Part shown: positions 41,815 through 49,155 of the stretch, in pieces
How positions within the stretch are numbered: the first letter of the stretch is position 1
Layout of the letters: each line of letters starts with the position of its first letter
Source of the DNA: JBFLYZ01 sp040756415
GTDB taxonomy: Bacteria > Bacteroidota > Bacteroidia > JADZBD01
Direction of reading: 5' to 3'
Assembly (NCBI GenBank): GCA_040756415.1
Contig: JBFLYZ010000009.1
Coordinates: 15,680-79,679 of the forward strand
Length of the DNA stretch: 64,000 nucleotides
The notes under the pieces: model-generated
Databases searched by the model: none
What the model was told of the DNA's origin: nothing
What the model saw: the letters and a program-made list of their open reading frames with translations, nothing else
Program-made: the position numbers and the translations under genes

Positions 41815-42119
41815 TGGGCAGGATCATCTATAACGTTACGGTCAATATTGACGATTCGGTGCACGATGAATGGCTGCGGTGGATGAAAGAAGAACATATC
41901 CCGGATGTGATGAATACCGGCTGTTTCCTCGAAAACAAGATATGCAGGATACTTGTGAACGAAGAATCGGGCACCTCCTATTCCATCCAGTATACCTGCG
42001 AGAGTATGGAAAAGCTGAACGAGTACCGGCAAAAGCACGCACAGCGCCTTCAGAAAGAACACAGCGAAAGGTATAGGGATAAATTTGTGGCATTCCGGAC
42101 ACTGCTGGAAATAATTTAA
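41814..42119 (+). CDS. DUF4286 family protein
   Basis: 101 residues of a small ferredoxin-like alpha/beta protein widely conserved in Bacteroidota. IIYNVTVNIDDSVHDEWLRW, HIPDVMNTGCF and QYTCESMEKLNEYRQKHA are the family pattern, similar to ABM/dimeric alpha-beta barrel proteins. In many Bacteroidota it stands right beside rsmA, as here apart from an inserted AT-rich stretch. Its function is unknown. It overlaps the TPR gene by one base. Confidence 0.9.
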   Translation: MGRIIYNVTVNIDDSVHDEWLRWMKEEHIPDVMNTGCFLENKICRILVNEESGTSYSIQYTCESMEKLNEYRQKHAQRLQKEHSERYRDKFVAFRTLLEII

Positions 42120-42124
42120 TCGCA

Positions 42125-42433
42125 ATGAAAATAATCGTGCTTTTTCTGTGGTTTGCTCCCGTTTTTGCCCTTGCTCAAAAAAATACTGACAGCATTAAAA
42201 ATCTGTCACTCATCTACACAATATCTGCATTGCGGTATTATTCTGATAGCGTCCATATAGACTCAACAGGCAACTTAATTCTTGTTCGAAAAGGTCCTGA
42301 CAATCAATTACTGGCTGTAAGGAAGGTAAAACTGAACCCTGAATCCTTTGTCGCTCCCCCTTATAAAGGGGGTGTCCCGCCTCAGGCGGGACGGGGGGTT
42401 AAAAATCATGAAGAAACCCTATTTACCATATAA
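42125..42433 (+). CDS. Small secreted protein whose 3' end runs into a palindromic element
   Basis: 102 residues. A signal peptide (MKIIVLFLWFAPVFALAQ) precedes about 57 residues of low-similarity sequence rich in Asn, Ser and Ile. From about residue 77 on the coding is made by the palindromes of the DUF559 cassette (APPYKGGVPPQAG), which is unlikely to be native protein. The body is 33-40% GC per 60-base line, against about 60% in neighbours. It may be a gene truncated by the insertion, or part of the foreign segment. I do not recognise the family. Confidence 0.55.
   Translation: MKIIVLFLWFAPVFALAQKNTDSIKNLSLIYTISALRYYSDSVHIDSTGNLILVRKGPDNQLLAVRKVKLNPESFVAPPYKGGVPPQAGRGVKNHEETLFTI
42356..42372. 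repeat. Left boundary palindrome of the DUF559 cassette
   Basis: CCCCCTT (42356-42362), ATA, AAGGGGG (42366-42372). The 17-base unit is identical to the right palindrome at 42800-42816 except for one central base. Confidence 0.85.
42374..42392. repeat. Second left-end palindrome
   Basis: A perfect 19-base palindrome, GTCCCGCCT-C-AGGCGGGAC, one base after the first and followed by a run of G. It has no counterpart at the right end. It lies 16 bases before the DUF559 ATG and could fold in the mRNA over the ribosome approach. Confidence 0.82.
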
Positions 42434-43595
42434 TAAGAACCTAAAAGAGTTTTCTAAAGAGCATCGCAACAATTCTACATTGGGCGAAATCCTGCTCTGG
42501 CAAAAGCTAAAGTCAGGGGGTATGATGGGATATAAATTCAATCGACAGAAGCCTATTGGAAATTATATCGTAGATTTTTATTGTAAGGCACTTAACCTGG
42601 TGATCGAGGTGGATGGACAAAGTCATCGTGAAAAAAGTGAGTATGACAGGAAAAGAGAAGAATTCCTTAAAGGAGAAGGATTACAGGTTTTGCGATACAC
42701 TGAAAAAGAAGTTAGGAAAGGCATTGAACTCGTCATTAAGAGTATAAATGATTTCATTCTTGAAATGAATCCCCCTGCCAACCCTCAACCCCAACACACC
42801 CCCCTTTTAAAGGGGGAGTTGGTTCGCGCCAAAAAGCACCTCGGCCAGCATTTCCTGAAAGATGAGAACATTGCTAAAAACATTGTGAATGCCCTCAGCG
42901 GCCTGGGATACAGCCAGGTGCTGGAGATCGGTCCGGGAATGGGCGTGCTGACCAAATACCTGCTTGAGCGGACTTCATTCAAGACCACCGTGATCGAGAT
43001 CGACCGGGAATCGGTGGCCTACCTCAAGGCCGGTTTTCCCGAACTTAAGGAGAGCATAGTGGAAGAGGATTTTCTGAATTTTGATCCCGCAAGCCGCTTT
43101 AAAGGTGAGCCCTTCGCGTTGATCGGCAATTTCCCTTACAATATCTCTTCCCAGATCCTTTTTAAGGTACTGGACCATAAAGACCAGGTACCCGAGGCGG
43201 TGGGTATGTTCCAGAAGGAGGTAGCACAGCGCATCGCATCACCACCCGGCAATAGGGACTACGGCATACTCAGCGTGCTGCTGCAGGCCTGGTACGGGAT
43301 CGAATACCTCTTTACCGTGAACGAGCACGTTTTTTCCCCTCCGCCCAAGGTCAAATCAGCCGTAATACGGCTAAAAAGGAACGCTGTCAGATCCCTGGGC
43401 TGTGATGAGGCGCTGTTCAAAAAAGTGGTAAAGGCCGGCTTTAACCAGCGCAGGAAGACCCTGCGCAACGCCTTAAGCGAGTTCGGGGTAAAAAAATCAG
43501 CCGGAAACCATTTTCTCGATCAACGCGCTGAACAATTATCCGTGCAGGATTTTATCGAGCTGACCAATATGATAGCTACCCTTAAGGGAAAATGA
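42408..43595 (+). CDS. rsmA: 16S rRNA dimethyladenosine transferase RsmA, fused in frame to a DUF559 domain
   Basis: 395 residues if read from the ATG at 42408. Residues 1-118 are the DUF559 nuclease domain, 119-137 a Pro-rich stretch made by the right palindrome, and from Val139 a complete RsmA (KsgA): RAKKHLGQHFLKDENIA, SAM motif VLEIGPGMGVLT, acidic TVIEIDRE, catalytic IGNFPYNISSQ and a helical C-terminus. RsmA dimethylates A1518 and A1519 of 16S rRNA. The alternative start is TTG at 42819, which gives a normal 258-residue RsmA; GGGGG of the palindrome lies just before it, too close for a good Shine-Dalgarno. No ATG exists at the native start. The gene's end overlaps the convergent lipoprotein by 14 bases. 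Confidence 0.9.
   Translation: MKKPYLPYNKNLKEFSKEHRNNSTLGEILLWQKLKSGGMMGYKFNRQKPIGNYIVDFYCKALNLVIEVDGQSHREKSEYDRKREEFLKGEGLQVLRYTEKEVRKGIELVIKSINDFILEMNPPANPQPQHTPLLKGELVRAKKHLGQHFLKDENIAKNIVNALSGLGYSQVLEIGPGMGVLTKYLLERTSFKTTVIEIDRESVAYLKAGFPELKESIVEEDFLNFDPASRFKGEPFALIGNFPYNISSQILFKVLDHKDQVPEAVGMFQKEVAQRIASPPGNRDYGILSVLLQAWYGIEYLFTVNEHVFSPPPKVKSAVIRLKRNAVRSLGCDEALFKKVVKAGFNQRRKTLRNALSEFGVKKSAGNHFLDQRAEQLSVQDFIELTNMIATLKGK
42800..42816. repeat. Right boundary palindrome of the DUF559 cassette
   Basis: CCCCCTTT (42800-42807), T, AAAGGGGG (42809-42816). It ends 2 bases before the TTG at 42819 that lines up with the first codon of RsmA. Confidence 0.85.
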
Positions 43596-44916
43596 TCCCA
43601 TCGCAATCAAAACAGTTGATCGGTGGAATGGTGGCGTTATACCGCTGGTTGATCGCCTTGATAAATTCGTTGGCGATCAGCGCATAACCCTTCTGGTTGG
43701 GGTGATATCCGTCAAGGGAATAAAAACCACCGCTGACAAATGTTGAATTGAAATCCGTTCCGTCCCATTTAATGCCCGACTGCACCGTTCTGAAGAAGCT
43801 GGCGGCATCGGCCAAAGCCAAGCCGTATTGAGCGGCCTTTTGAGCGATCACACTGTTGTACGCGGCAATCATGCTGCGCGTCACGGCCACTTCGGCCGAA
43901 TCGAGCACATAGCGGTCGGGGAGCGGAGTAAACACGCCCAGGAAATCGCACTTGATCGAGTCGAGCGGAACCGTAAGGGTAATAAACTCACCCTCTTTCA
44001 TTTTGCGGTAATTGCCCGACCCGGAGGGGTATTCGATCACAAAGCCGTTCTTGCCTTCAGCGAAATTAAAAAGGTTGCCCGTGAGATTGTTCAGCGAATC
44101 GGCCTTGTTCTGCGTTAGGTCAAGGCCGTTCCAGGGAATAGTGGTAAAGAAGGGCAGCGTAGCTATGTCAGGTATATTGGCGATCACCCCGCTGGCGCCC
44201 TGGGCCGTTAATCCTCCCAGCAGGGTATCGAGGTACGCACTGAACTGTACGGAGGGTAATAGGGTTTGCGCATAGCCCCCGTTACGCGCGTAGCTGTAAA
44301 TGTCTTCCATTCCAATCCACAGGATAAAAAAGCTTGCATTCTGCGCGGTGGCATCGGTGTATATCTTCGAAGAGCCGGAATTGCCGGCAAAACGATAGTA
44401 ATATGGATTAGGATTTCCCTGCGCGTACGAAAGGCTGAAAGCCGCATCGAATAGCTGCGAAGTGCGGGCAAAAGGCACGCTCAGGTTCTGGAAGCTGTTG
44501 CCCGCAACGCCCTGCAGGTAAATACCGGCCGATGAAACTGAAATGGAATCCTTCAGCGGGCCAAGCGAGCTTACCCCTTCACAGTCCACCCTGTCGCCCA
44601 ATCTGCTTTTCTGCACAAAAACGCTCTCCCAGGGCTTCAGGTTAAGACCCAATCCTTTTTCATCCGGCATCAGGGGCTGGTTAAAAGGCCCGCAGCCAAG
44701 CAATGCGAATTGCCGCGCCAGCAGGGCCGGAAGGGACTTCTCCTGGCCCTTTTTGTACAAAGCCCCGTTCTGGTAGCCGGCCAGGTAGTTATCGCCTACG
44801 GCAATGAATTTGGTGAGATCGGCATCTCCCGCATCGGGCACGGGAACATCCAGCTCGGGATTACAGGAAAGAAAAACCAGTGAAAGGCAAACCGAAGAAA
44901 ATACGACCTTATGCAT
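43582..44916 (-). CDS. SGNH/GDSL-like lipoprotein lacking the nucleophile Ser
   Basis: 444 residues. A lipoprotein signal ends VFLSC (Cys18), followed by NPELDVP. The SGNH fold is indicated by block I FIAVGDNYLAGYQNGALY (38-55) and block V LDGYHPNQKGYALIA near 415 with the Asp-x-x-His pair. In Bacteroidota relatives block I reads GNSLTAGY or GDSL; here Asn43 stands where the catalytic Ser is expected, so the esterase may be inactive. LWIGMEDIYSYARNGG corresponds to block III (GxND) but is also altered. It follows the NifU-domain gene by one base. Confidence 0.83.
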   Translation of the reverse strand: MHKVVFSSVCLSLVFLSCNPELDVPVPDAGDADLTKFIAVGDNYLAGYQNGALYKKGQEKSLPALLARQFALLGCGPFNQPLMPDEKGLGLNLKPWESVFVQKSRLGDRVDCEGVSSLGPLKDSISVSSAGIYLQGVAGNSFQNLSVPFARTSQLFDAAFSLSYAQGNPNPYYYRFAGNSGSSKIYTDATAQNASFFILWIGMEDIYSYARNGGYAQTLLPSVQFSAYLDTLLGGLTAQGASGVIANIPDIATLPFFTTIPWNGLDLTQNKADSLNNLTGNLFNFAEGKNGFVIEYPSGSGNYRKMKEGEFITLTVPLDSIKCDFLGVFTPLPDRYVLDSAEVAVTRSMIAAYNSVIAQKAAQYGLALADAASFFRTVQSGIKWDGTDFNSTFVSGGFYSLDGYHPNQKGYALIANEFIKAINQRYNATIPPINCFDCDGIIFP

Positions 44917-44917
44917 A

Positions 44918-45169
44918 TCAAACCGGCTGGCTGACGTTTACCGCCTCAACCGCCTTGACCCCGGGCACCGCGCGCTTGATGACCTCCTCGATGCCCGCCT
45001 TCATGGTCATCATGCTCATAGAGCAGCTTTTGCAGGCGCCATGCAATTCCAGCTTTACCACCATATCATCGGTGATCTCGAGCAGGGATACATTGCCCCC
45101 GTCAGCCTCGAGGTAAGGCCTTATGCTTTGCAGCGCGTCCTCTATTCTTGTTTTAAGTTCGGCATCCAT
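44918..45169 (-). CDS. NifU C-terminal domain (Fe-S scaffold) protein
   Basis: 83 residues of the Nfu type. IRPYLEADGGNVSLLEI and HGACKSCSMSMMTMKAGIEE with the cluster-binding CxxC match the family. It carries or delivers 4Fe-4S clusters. The gene lies 17 bases after an Mrp/ApbC-type P-loop carrier, the common pairing in Bacteroidota, and 1 base before the lipoprotein, so the three are cotranscribed. Confidence 0.95.
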   Translation of the reverse strand: MDAELKTRIEDALQSIRPYLEADGGNVSLLEITDDMVVKLELHGACKSCSMSMMTMKAGIEEVIKRAVPGVKAVEAVNVSQPV

Positions 45170-45186
45170 CTTACCAAAGATAAAAA

Positions 45187-46266
45187 TTATTGGGCAACCA
45201 CCGCTTTTTCGGAATTGCGTATAGCCACCTGCTGGGCAACGGCCTTGGCCAGCTCCATGAAGGCCTCGGCCTGAGGAGAATTTTCCTGCAGCACGGCCGG
45301 ACGCCCCGCATCTCCCGCCTCGCGTATGCTCTGTACCAGCGGGATCTGCCCGAGCAGCGGGAGGCCTAACTGGGCCGCCAGGTTCTTGGCACCGTCCTTA
45401 CCGAATATATAATATTTATTATTGGGAAGCTCGGCAGGGGTGAACCAGGCCATATTCTCCACTATACCCAAAACGGGAACATTGATGGCCGGCATCCTGA
45501 ACATGGCCACTCCCTTACGGGCATCGGCCAGGGCCACATCCTGGGGCGTGCTGACGATGACCGCACCGGTGAGAGGTACGCCCTGCACCAGGGAGAGATG
45601 GATATCGCCCGTGCCCGGGGGCAGGTCAACGACCATGTAATCGAGCTCACCCCAATCGGCATCGGAGAACATCTGGTTGAGCGCCCGCGATGCCATGGGT
45701 CCACGCCAGGCTATGGCCTGGTCGGTATTGGCAAAAAAGCCTATGGACAGCAGCTTCACCCCATAACTTTCTACCGGTACAATGAGATCACGCCCGTTCC
45801 TGGTGGTCATCATGGGCTTTTCGGATTGCACATCGAACATAATGGTCATCGAGGGACCATAAATATCGGCATCTACCAGGCCCACCCTGGCGCCTTGTTT
45901 GGCAAGTGCCGCGGCCAGGTTAGCGGCAATAGTCGATTTCCCAACCCCGCCCTTGCCCGATGCCACGGCTATAATGTTCTTTACCCCGGGCAGCAGGGGC
46001 CCTTCCGTACGCGCGCTGGTCACGCGCGCGGTCATATTCACCTTCACATTGGCTTCTTTGTCCACAAAATGAATGACCGCATTCACGCAGGCTTTGTGGA
46101 TCATGTCCTTCATGGGACAGGCCGGGGTGGTCAGCTCGACAGAAAAGGAAACGTTCTTCCCGTCCACCACCAGATCTTTGACCATGCCCAGGGTAACTAT
46201 ATCTTTTTTCAGGTCCGGATCGTCAACATTGCGCAGCGCCTCGAGGACCTTTTCTTTTGTTATCAT
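45187..46266 (-). CDS. Mrp/NBP35-family Fe-S cluster carrier ATPase
   Basis: 359 residues. The N-terminal DUF59/MIP18-like domain spans about 1-85 (LRNVDDPDLKKDIVTLGMVK). The P-loop ATPase domain begins with the deviant Walker A ASGKGGVGKSTIAANLA near 103. Next come GLVDADIYGPS and VVDLPPGTGDIHLSLVQ. It loads and transfers Fe-S clusters in the cytoplasm. The C-terminal CxxC found in many Mrp/ApbC proteins is not visible, so the cluster may be held differently. The Nfu gene follows at 17 bases, supporting the role. Confidence 0.94.
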   Translation of the reverse strand: MITKEKVLEALRNVDDPDLKKDIVTLGMVKDLVVDGKNVSFSVELTTPACPMKDMIHKACVNAVIHFVDKEANVKVNMTARVTSARTEGPLLPGVKNIIAVASGKGGVGKSTIAANLAAALAKQGARVGLVDADIYGPSMTIMFDVQSEKPMMTTRNGRDLIVPVESYGVKLLSIGFFANTDQAIAWRGPMASRALNQMFSDADWGELDYMVVDLPPGTGDIHLSLVQGVPLTGAVIVSTPQDVALADARKGVAMFRMPAINVPVLGIVENMAWFTPAELPNNKYYIFGKDGAKNLAAQLGLPLLGQIPLVQSIREAGDAGRPAVLQENSPQAEAFMELAKAVAQQVAIRNSEKAVVAQ

Positions 46267-46332
46267 AATGAAATACGGAATTTTACACGAATTTACGAAT
46301 AAAACAGGCTCTCCCGGAAGAGAAATGCGATC

Positions 46333-46665
46333 TCAGAGCTTCAGTTCCGTAGCCGGGTCCCAAAACAGTTTTTTGAAGTTCACTACCTGGTCCTTTTTCA
46401 CTTTTACTCCTTCTTTTTCAAGCAGTTCTTTCATTAACGTTGGGGTCGCGAAATGGTGCTTGCCGCTGAGCATTCCCATACGGTTGACCACCCTGTGGGC
46501 GGGCACCTTCGGCCTGACCCTGAACGAGCTGTTCATGGCCCATCCTACCATGCGAGAAGAGCGGGCCGTACCCAGGTATTTGGCGATGGCACCATACGAG
46601 GTGACCCGCCCGCGCGGGATCAGGCGCACCACATCATACACATCCCTGAAAAAATCCTTGCTCAT
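46333..46665 (-). CDS. Alkyltransferase-like (ATL) DNA-binding protein
   Basis: 110 residues from the ATG at 46665, which overlaps the trmB stop as ATGA. The MGMT DNA-binding helix-turn-helix is clear: IPRGRVTSYGAIAKYLG, ARSSRMVGWAMNSS. The active-site PCHR of O6-alkylguanine transferases is VPAHRVV (Ala56 for Cys), so it cannot accept the alkyl group. ATL proteins bind alkylated guanine and recruit nucleotide excision repair. The length and lack of an N-terminal domain fit ATL rather than Ogt. It is coupled with trmB. Confidence 0.93.
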   Translation of the reverse strand: MSKDFFRDVYDVVRLIPRGRVTSYGAIAKYLGTARSSRMVGWAMNSSFRVRPKVPAHRVVNRMGMLSGKHHFATPTLMKELLEKEGVKVKKDQVVNFKKLFWDPATELKL

Positions 46666-47318
46666 AGCTGAAAACGAATATAACAAATCTTCTTCCCTTC
46701 CCTGAGGAAACCGGATTCGTAAAAGGTTTGAATGCTTTTCGCCTCTTCCAACCGGTCTTGCTGTGCATAAAGATCGGCCGTGTGGTCAAGCAGGCGGTAA
46801 TTATTCTGACCGATAACCTCCAATGTATAATCGTACAGCTCTTTATTATCGGTCTTCAGGTGTATAAAGCCGTCTTTACGCAGCAGGTTCCTGTATCGCT
46901 CAGTGAAAAGACTGCACGTGAGGCGCTTATTCTCCTTTTTGGGCTGGGGATCGGGAAAGGTGATCCATACTTCGCTCACTTCATTGCTGCCGAAGGCCGA
47001 TTCGATGAAATCGATGCGCGTGCGAAGGAAAGCCACGTTCCTCATGTTCCGCTCGAGGGCTGTTTTCGCGCCCCTCCAGATGCGGTTGCCTTTGATATCG
47101 ATGCCGATGAAATTTCGCTGCGGGTGCCTTTCCGCCAGGCCAATGGTATATTCGCCTTTGCCGCAGCCCAGCTCAAGCACCAGCGGGTTATCGTTGCCGA
47201 AATATTCCTTCCATCTTCCTTTCATCCTGAAGTCTTTCTTGTCCGCGTCAAAGGGCATGTAGAACACGTTCGGGAAGGTCTCGATCTCGGCAAAACGCTG
47301 AAGCTTTTTCTTGGCCAT
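46662..47318 (-). CDS. trmB: tRNA (guanine-N7-)-methyltransferase TrmB
   Basis: 218 residues. It makes m7G46 in tRNAs. LVLELGCGKGEYTIGLAE (motif I, about 48-65), NFIGIDIKGNRIWRGAKTAL, EVWITFPDPQPKKENKRL (catalytic and substrate-binding PDPxxKxxHxxRR-like region with Asn for His) and FIHLKTDNKELYDY define the family. It starts 20 bases from the divergent glycosyltransferase gene; CAAAAGTA at 47331-47338 is its promoter box in reverse. The ATL gene follows with an ATGA overlap. Confidence 0.95.
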   Translation of the reverse strand: MAKKKLQRFAEIETFPNVFYMPFDADKKDFRMKGRWKEYFGNDNPLVLELGCGKGEYTIGLAERHPQRNFIGIDIKGNRIWRGAKTALERNMRNVAFLRTRIDFIESAFGSNEVSEVWITFPDPQPKKENKRLTCSLFTERYRNLLRKDGFIHLKTDNKELYDYTLEVIGQNNYRLLDHTADLYAQQDRLEEAKSIQTFYESGFLREGKKICYIRFQL

Positions 47319-47330
47319 TTCTTACATTTA

Positions 47331-47338
47331 CAAAAGTA
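47331..47338 (-). promoter_or_regulatory. trmB: -7 box directly before trmB
   Basis: On the minus strand TACTTTTG matches TAnnTTTG exactly and ends 12 bases before the trmB ATG (47318). It lies in the 20-base divergent gap. TACATTTA at 47323-47330 on the plus strand is a weaker counterpart for the glycosyltransferase. Confidence 0.55.
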
Positions 47339-48406
47339 ATGAGAAAGAAAAGAATCCTTATCGCTCCGCTGGATTGGGGGCTGGGCCATGCCGCCCGCTG
47401 CATACCGCTGATCCGCCACCTGCTTGAAAAGGATTGCGAGGTGATGCTGGGCGCTGACGGAAGGGCCCTAAGCCTGCTGGAAAAAGAGTTTCCCGGCCTG
47501 GAACACATCATCATGCCGGGCTACGCCATCAGCTACCCGCGCCATGGCTCCATGGCCCTGAAAATGGCCGCTCAGGCTCCAAAAATTCTTCGCGGGATAG
47601 CCAACGAACACGATCAATTGGAAAAACTGGTCCGGGACAAAAAGCCGGATGCGGTCATATCGGATAACCGCTTCGGCCTGTGGAGCAAACACATCCCCTG
47701 CGTGTTCATGACCCACCAGGTCATGATCAAATCTCCCTTCGGTGAAGGGCTGCTCCATCGCCTTAACAGGCAATATATTTCGCGGTATACCGAATGCTGG
47801 GTGCCCGATGTAGGTAACGGGCTGAGCGGTGACCTGGGCAGCCGGTTCGCGCTTCCCGCCAATACCCGTTATATCGGGCCTCTTTCGCGGTTCGAGCCCG
47901 GAAGGCGGCAGGTAAAAAGCAAACGGCAGTTGCTGGTGCTGCTGTCGGGGCCGGAGCCACAGCGTACGCTTTTTGAAAAAAAGATATGCGATCAGCTTGC
48001 AGGCACCGATATAAAGGCGCTTATCGTTCAGGGCATCACCGAGAAGAACGAACACAGGATGCTGAACCAGAACACCGAGGTCGTTTCGCACCTCACGAGC
48101 CAGGCCCTTTCGGAAGAGATCCCTGCCTCCGGGATCGTGCTCAGCCGCCCGGGCTATACGACCATCATGGACCTTTGCGCGCTCGGCAAAAAAGCGTTCT
48201 TTGTTCCTACTCCCGGACAAACCGAACAGGAATACCTGGCCCGTACGCTGATGGAAAAACGCATAGCCTACGCCATGGATCAAAAATCCTTTGATCTTAC
48301 GTACGGCCTGCAACGGTCAGAAGAATACACCGGCTTTACCGATGCCTATCCTTTCGGAGGCTATAAAGCGGCACTCAACCGCCTGATTGCCGGCTTGGGA
48401 AACTAG
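47339..48406 (+). CDS. GT-B fold glycosyltransferase (MurG-like, GT28 C-terminal domain)
   Basis: 355 residues. APLDWGLGHAARCIPLIRHL near the N-terminus is the Gly/His loop of MurG-like and GT28-type enzymes. The C-terminal half has LLVLLSGPEPQRTLFEKKI, then VLSRPGYTTIMDLCALGKK and PTPGQTEQEYLARTLMEK, forming the nucleotide-diphosphate site. It is not MurG, which has a longer N-domain and lies in dcw clusters. The acceptor is unknown, possibly a lipid or glycan at the membrane. It stands divergent to trmB and ends overlapping carbonic anhydrase by 4 bases. Confidence 0.88.
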   Translation: MRKKRILIAPLDWGLGHAARCIPLIRHLLEKDCEVMLGADGRALSLLEKEFPGLEHIIMPGYAISYPRHGSMALKMAAQAPKILRGIANEHDQLEKLVRDKKPDAVISDNRFGLWSKHIPCVFMTHQVMIKSPFGEGLLHRLNRQYISRYTECWVPDVGNGLSGDLGSRFALPANTRYIGPLSRFEPGRRQVKSKRQLLVLLSGPEPQRTLFEKKICDQLAGTDIKALIVQGITEKNEHRMLNQNTEVVSHLTSQALSEEIPASGIVLSRPGYTTIMDLCALGKKAFFVPTPGQTEQEYLARTLMEKRIAYAMDQKSFDLTYGLQRSEEYTGFTDAYPFGGYKAALNRLIAGLGN

Positions 48407-49038
48407 AAATCGAACTTGTAGATAGCGCCTATATCGGAATTGTCGCGCACGGTAACCTTCAGGTCGTTGATCAGCCCCTGGCCTACATCATACACCCAGC
48501 CGTGCACGTGCAAAGGCTGGTTCTGCCTCCAGGCGCTCTGCACCGTTGAGGTCTTGCATATGTTATAAACCGATTCGATCACGTTGAGCTCGACCAGCCT
48601 GTCCTCGCGCTTTTTAGCGTCTGTGATCGCATCCAGCTCTTTCTGGTGCAGGCGATACACATCCTTGATGTTCCTCAGCCAGTTATCGATCAGGCCGAAA
48701 TGCCTGTTGCTGAGGGCGGCCTGTATGCCACCGCACCCGTAATGACCGCACACGATCACATGCTTCACCTGCAGCACCTGCACCGCGTAGTCCAGCACGC
48801 TCAGCAGGTTGATATCCGTATGATCGACCACGTTGGCGATATTCCGGTGAACGAAAACCTCGCCCGAGCGGGTGTTCGTGATCTCGTTGGCGGGCACGCG
48901 GCTGTCAGCGCAGCCTACCCATAGCAGCGGTGGCGACTGGCCCCTGGCGAGCTTGGTGAAGTAATCCTTGTCTTCTTTGAGCTTTTCAGCAACCCATTTT
49001 CGGTTACCTTCCAGCAGTTTGCGGTAAAATTCTTCCAT
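48403..49038 (-). CDS. Beta-class carbonic anhydrase
   Basis: 211 residues from the ATG at 49038 (MEEFYRKLLEGNRKW); the upstream extension of the frame is not conserved-looking. Zinc ligands are complete: WVGCADSRVPANEI (Cys, and the Asp-Arg dyad) and VCGHYGCGGIQAAL (His and Cys). It interconverts carbon dioxide and bicarbonate in the cytoplasm. LRNIKDVYRLHQKELDAI and LHVHGWVYDVGQGLINDL fit the plant-type/E. coli Can-like subgroup. It appears to be transcribed alone. Confidence 0.95.
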   Translation of the reverse strand: MEEFYRKLLEGNRKWVAEKLKEDKDYFTKLARGQSPPLLWVGCADSRVPANEITNTRSGEVFVHRNIANVVDHTDINLLSVLDYAVQVLQVKHVIVCGHYGCGGIQAALSNRHFGLIDNWLRNIKDVYRLHQKELDAITDAKKREDRLVELNVIESVYNICKTSTVQSAWRQNQPLHVHGWVYDVGQGLINDLKVTVRDNSDIGAIYKFDF

Positions 49039-49155
49039 ATGCTTGTACGCGTAAAGATATAACAAATTGATAAAGGCCGGGCTTGCGGCCTGTCCCATGC
49101 AGTAAGCGCCCCGGCAGTTCGTGGAGGCGGGCTTAAACGCAATGAAGAAACGTTG

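Larger units (their letters stand above)
42356..42816 (+). mobile_element. Palindrome-bounded DUF559 nuclease cassette inserted before rsmA
   Basis: A 461-base segment between two 17-base palindromes differing at one position. Inside, from the ATG at 42408, is a DUF559 (Vsr-like PD-(D/E)XK) domain of about 118 residues: LGEILLWQKL (Glu27), GNYIVDFYCK (Asp56), LVIEVDGQSH (Glu67 and Asp69) and EGLQVLRYTEKEV. GC is 35-45% per 60-base line against about 63% in rsmA. No transposase is encoded and no target duplication is obvious. The frame has no stop and runs on into rsmA. I infer a small mobile or homing-type unit; DUF559 proteins have no established role that I know. Confidence 0.65.

Noticed and set aside
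42374..42392. 19-base palindrome read as a terminator for the TPR/DUF4286 operon
   Set aside because: No T-run follows on either strand, and the DUF559 start codon is 16 bases downstream.
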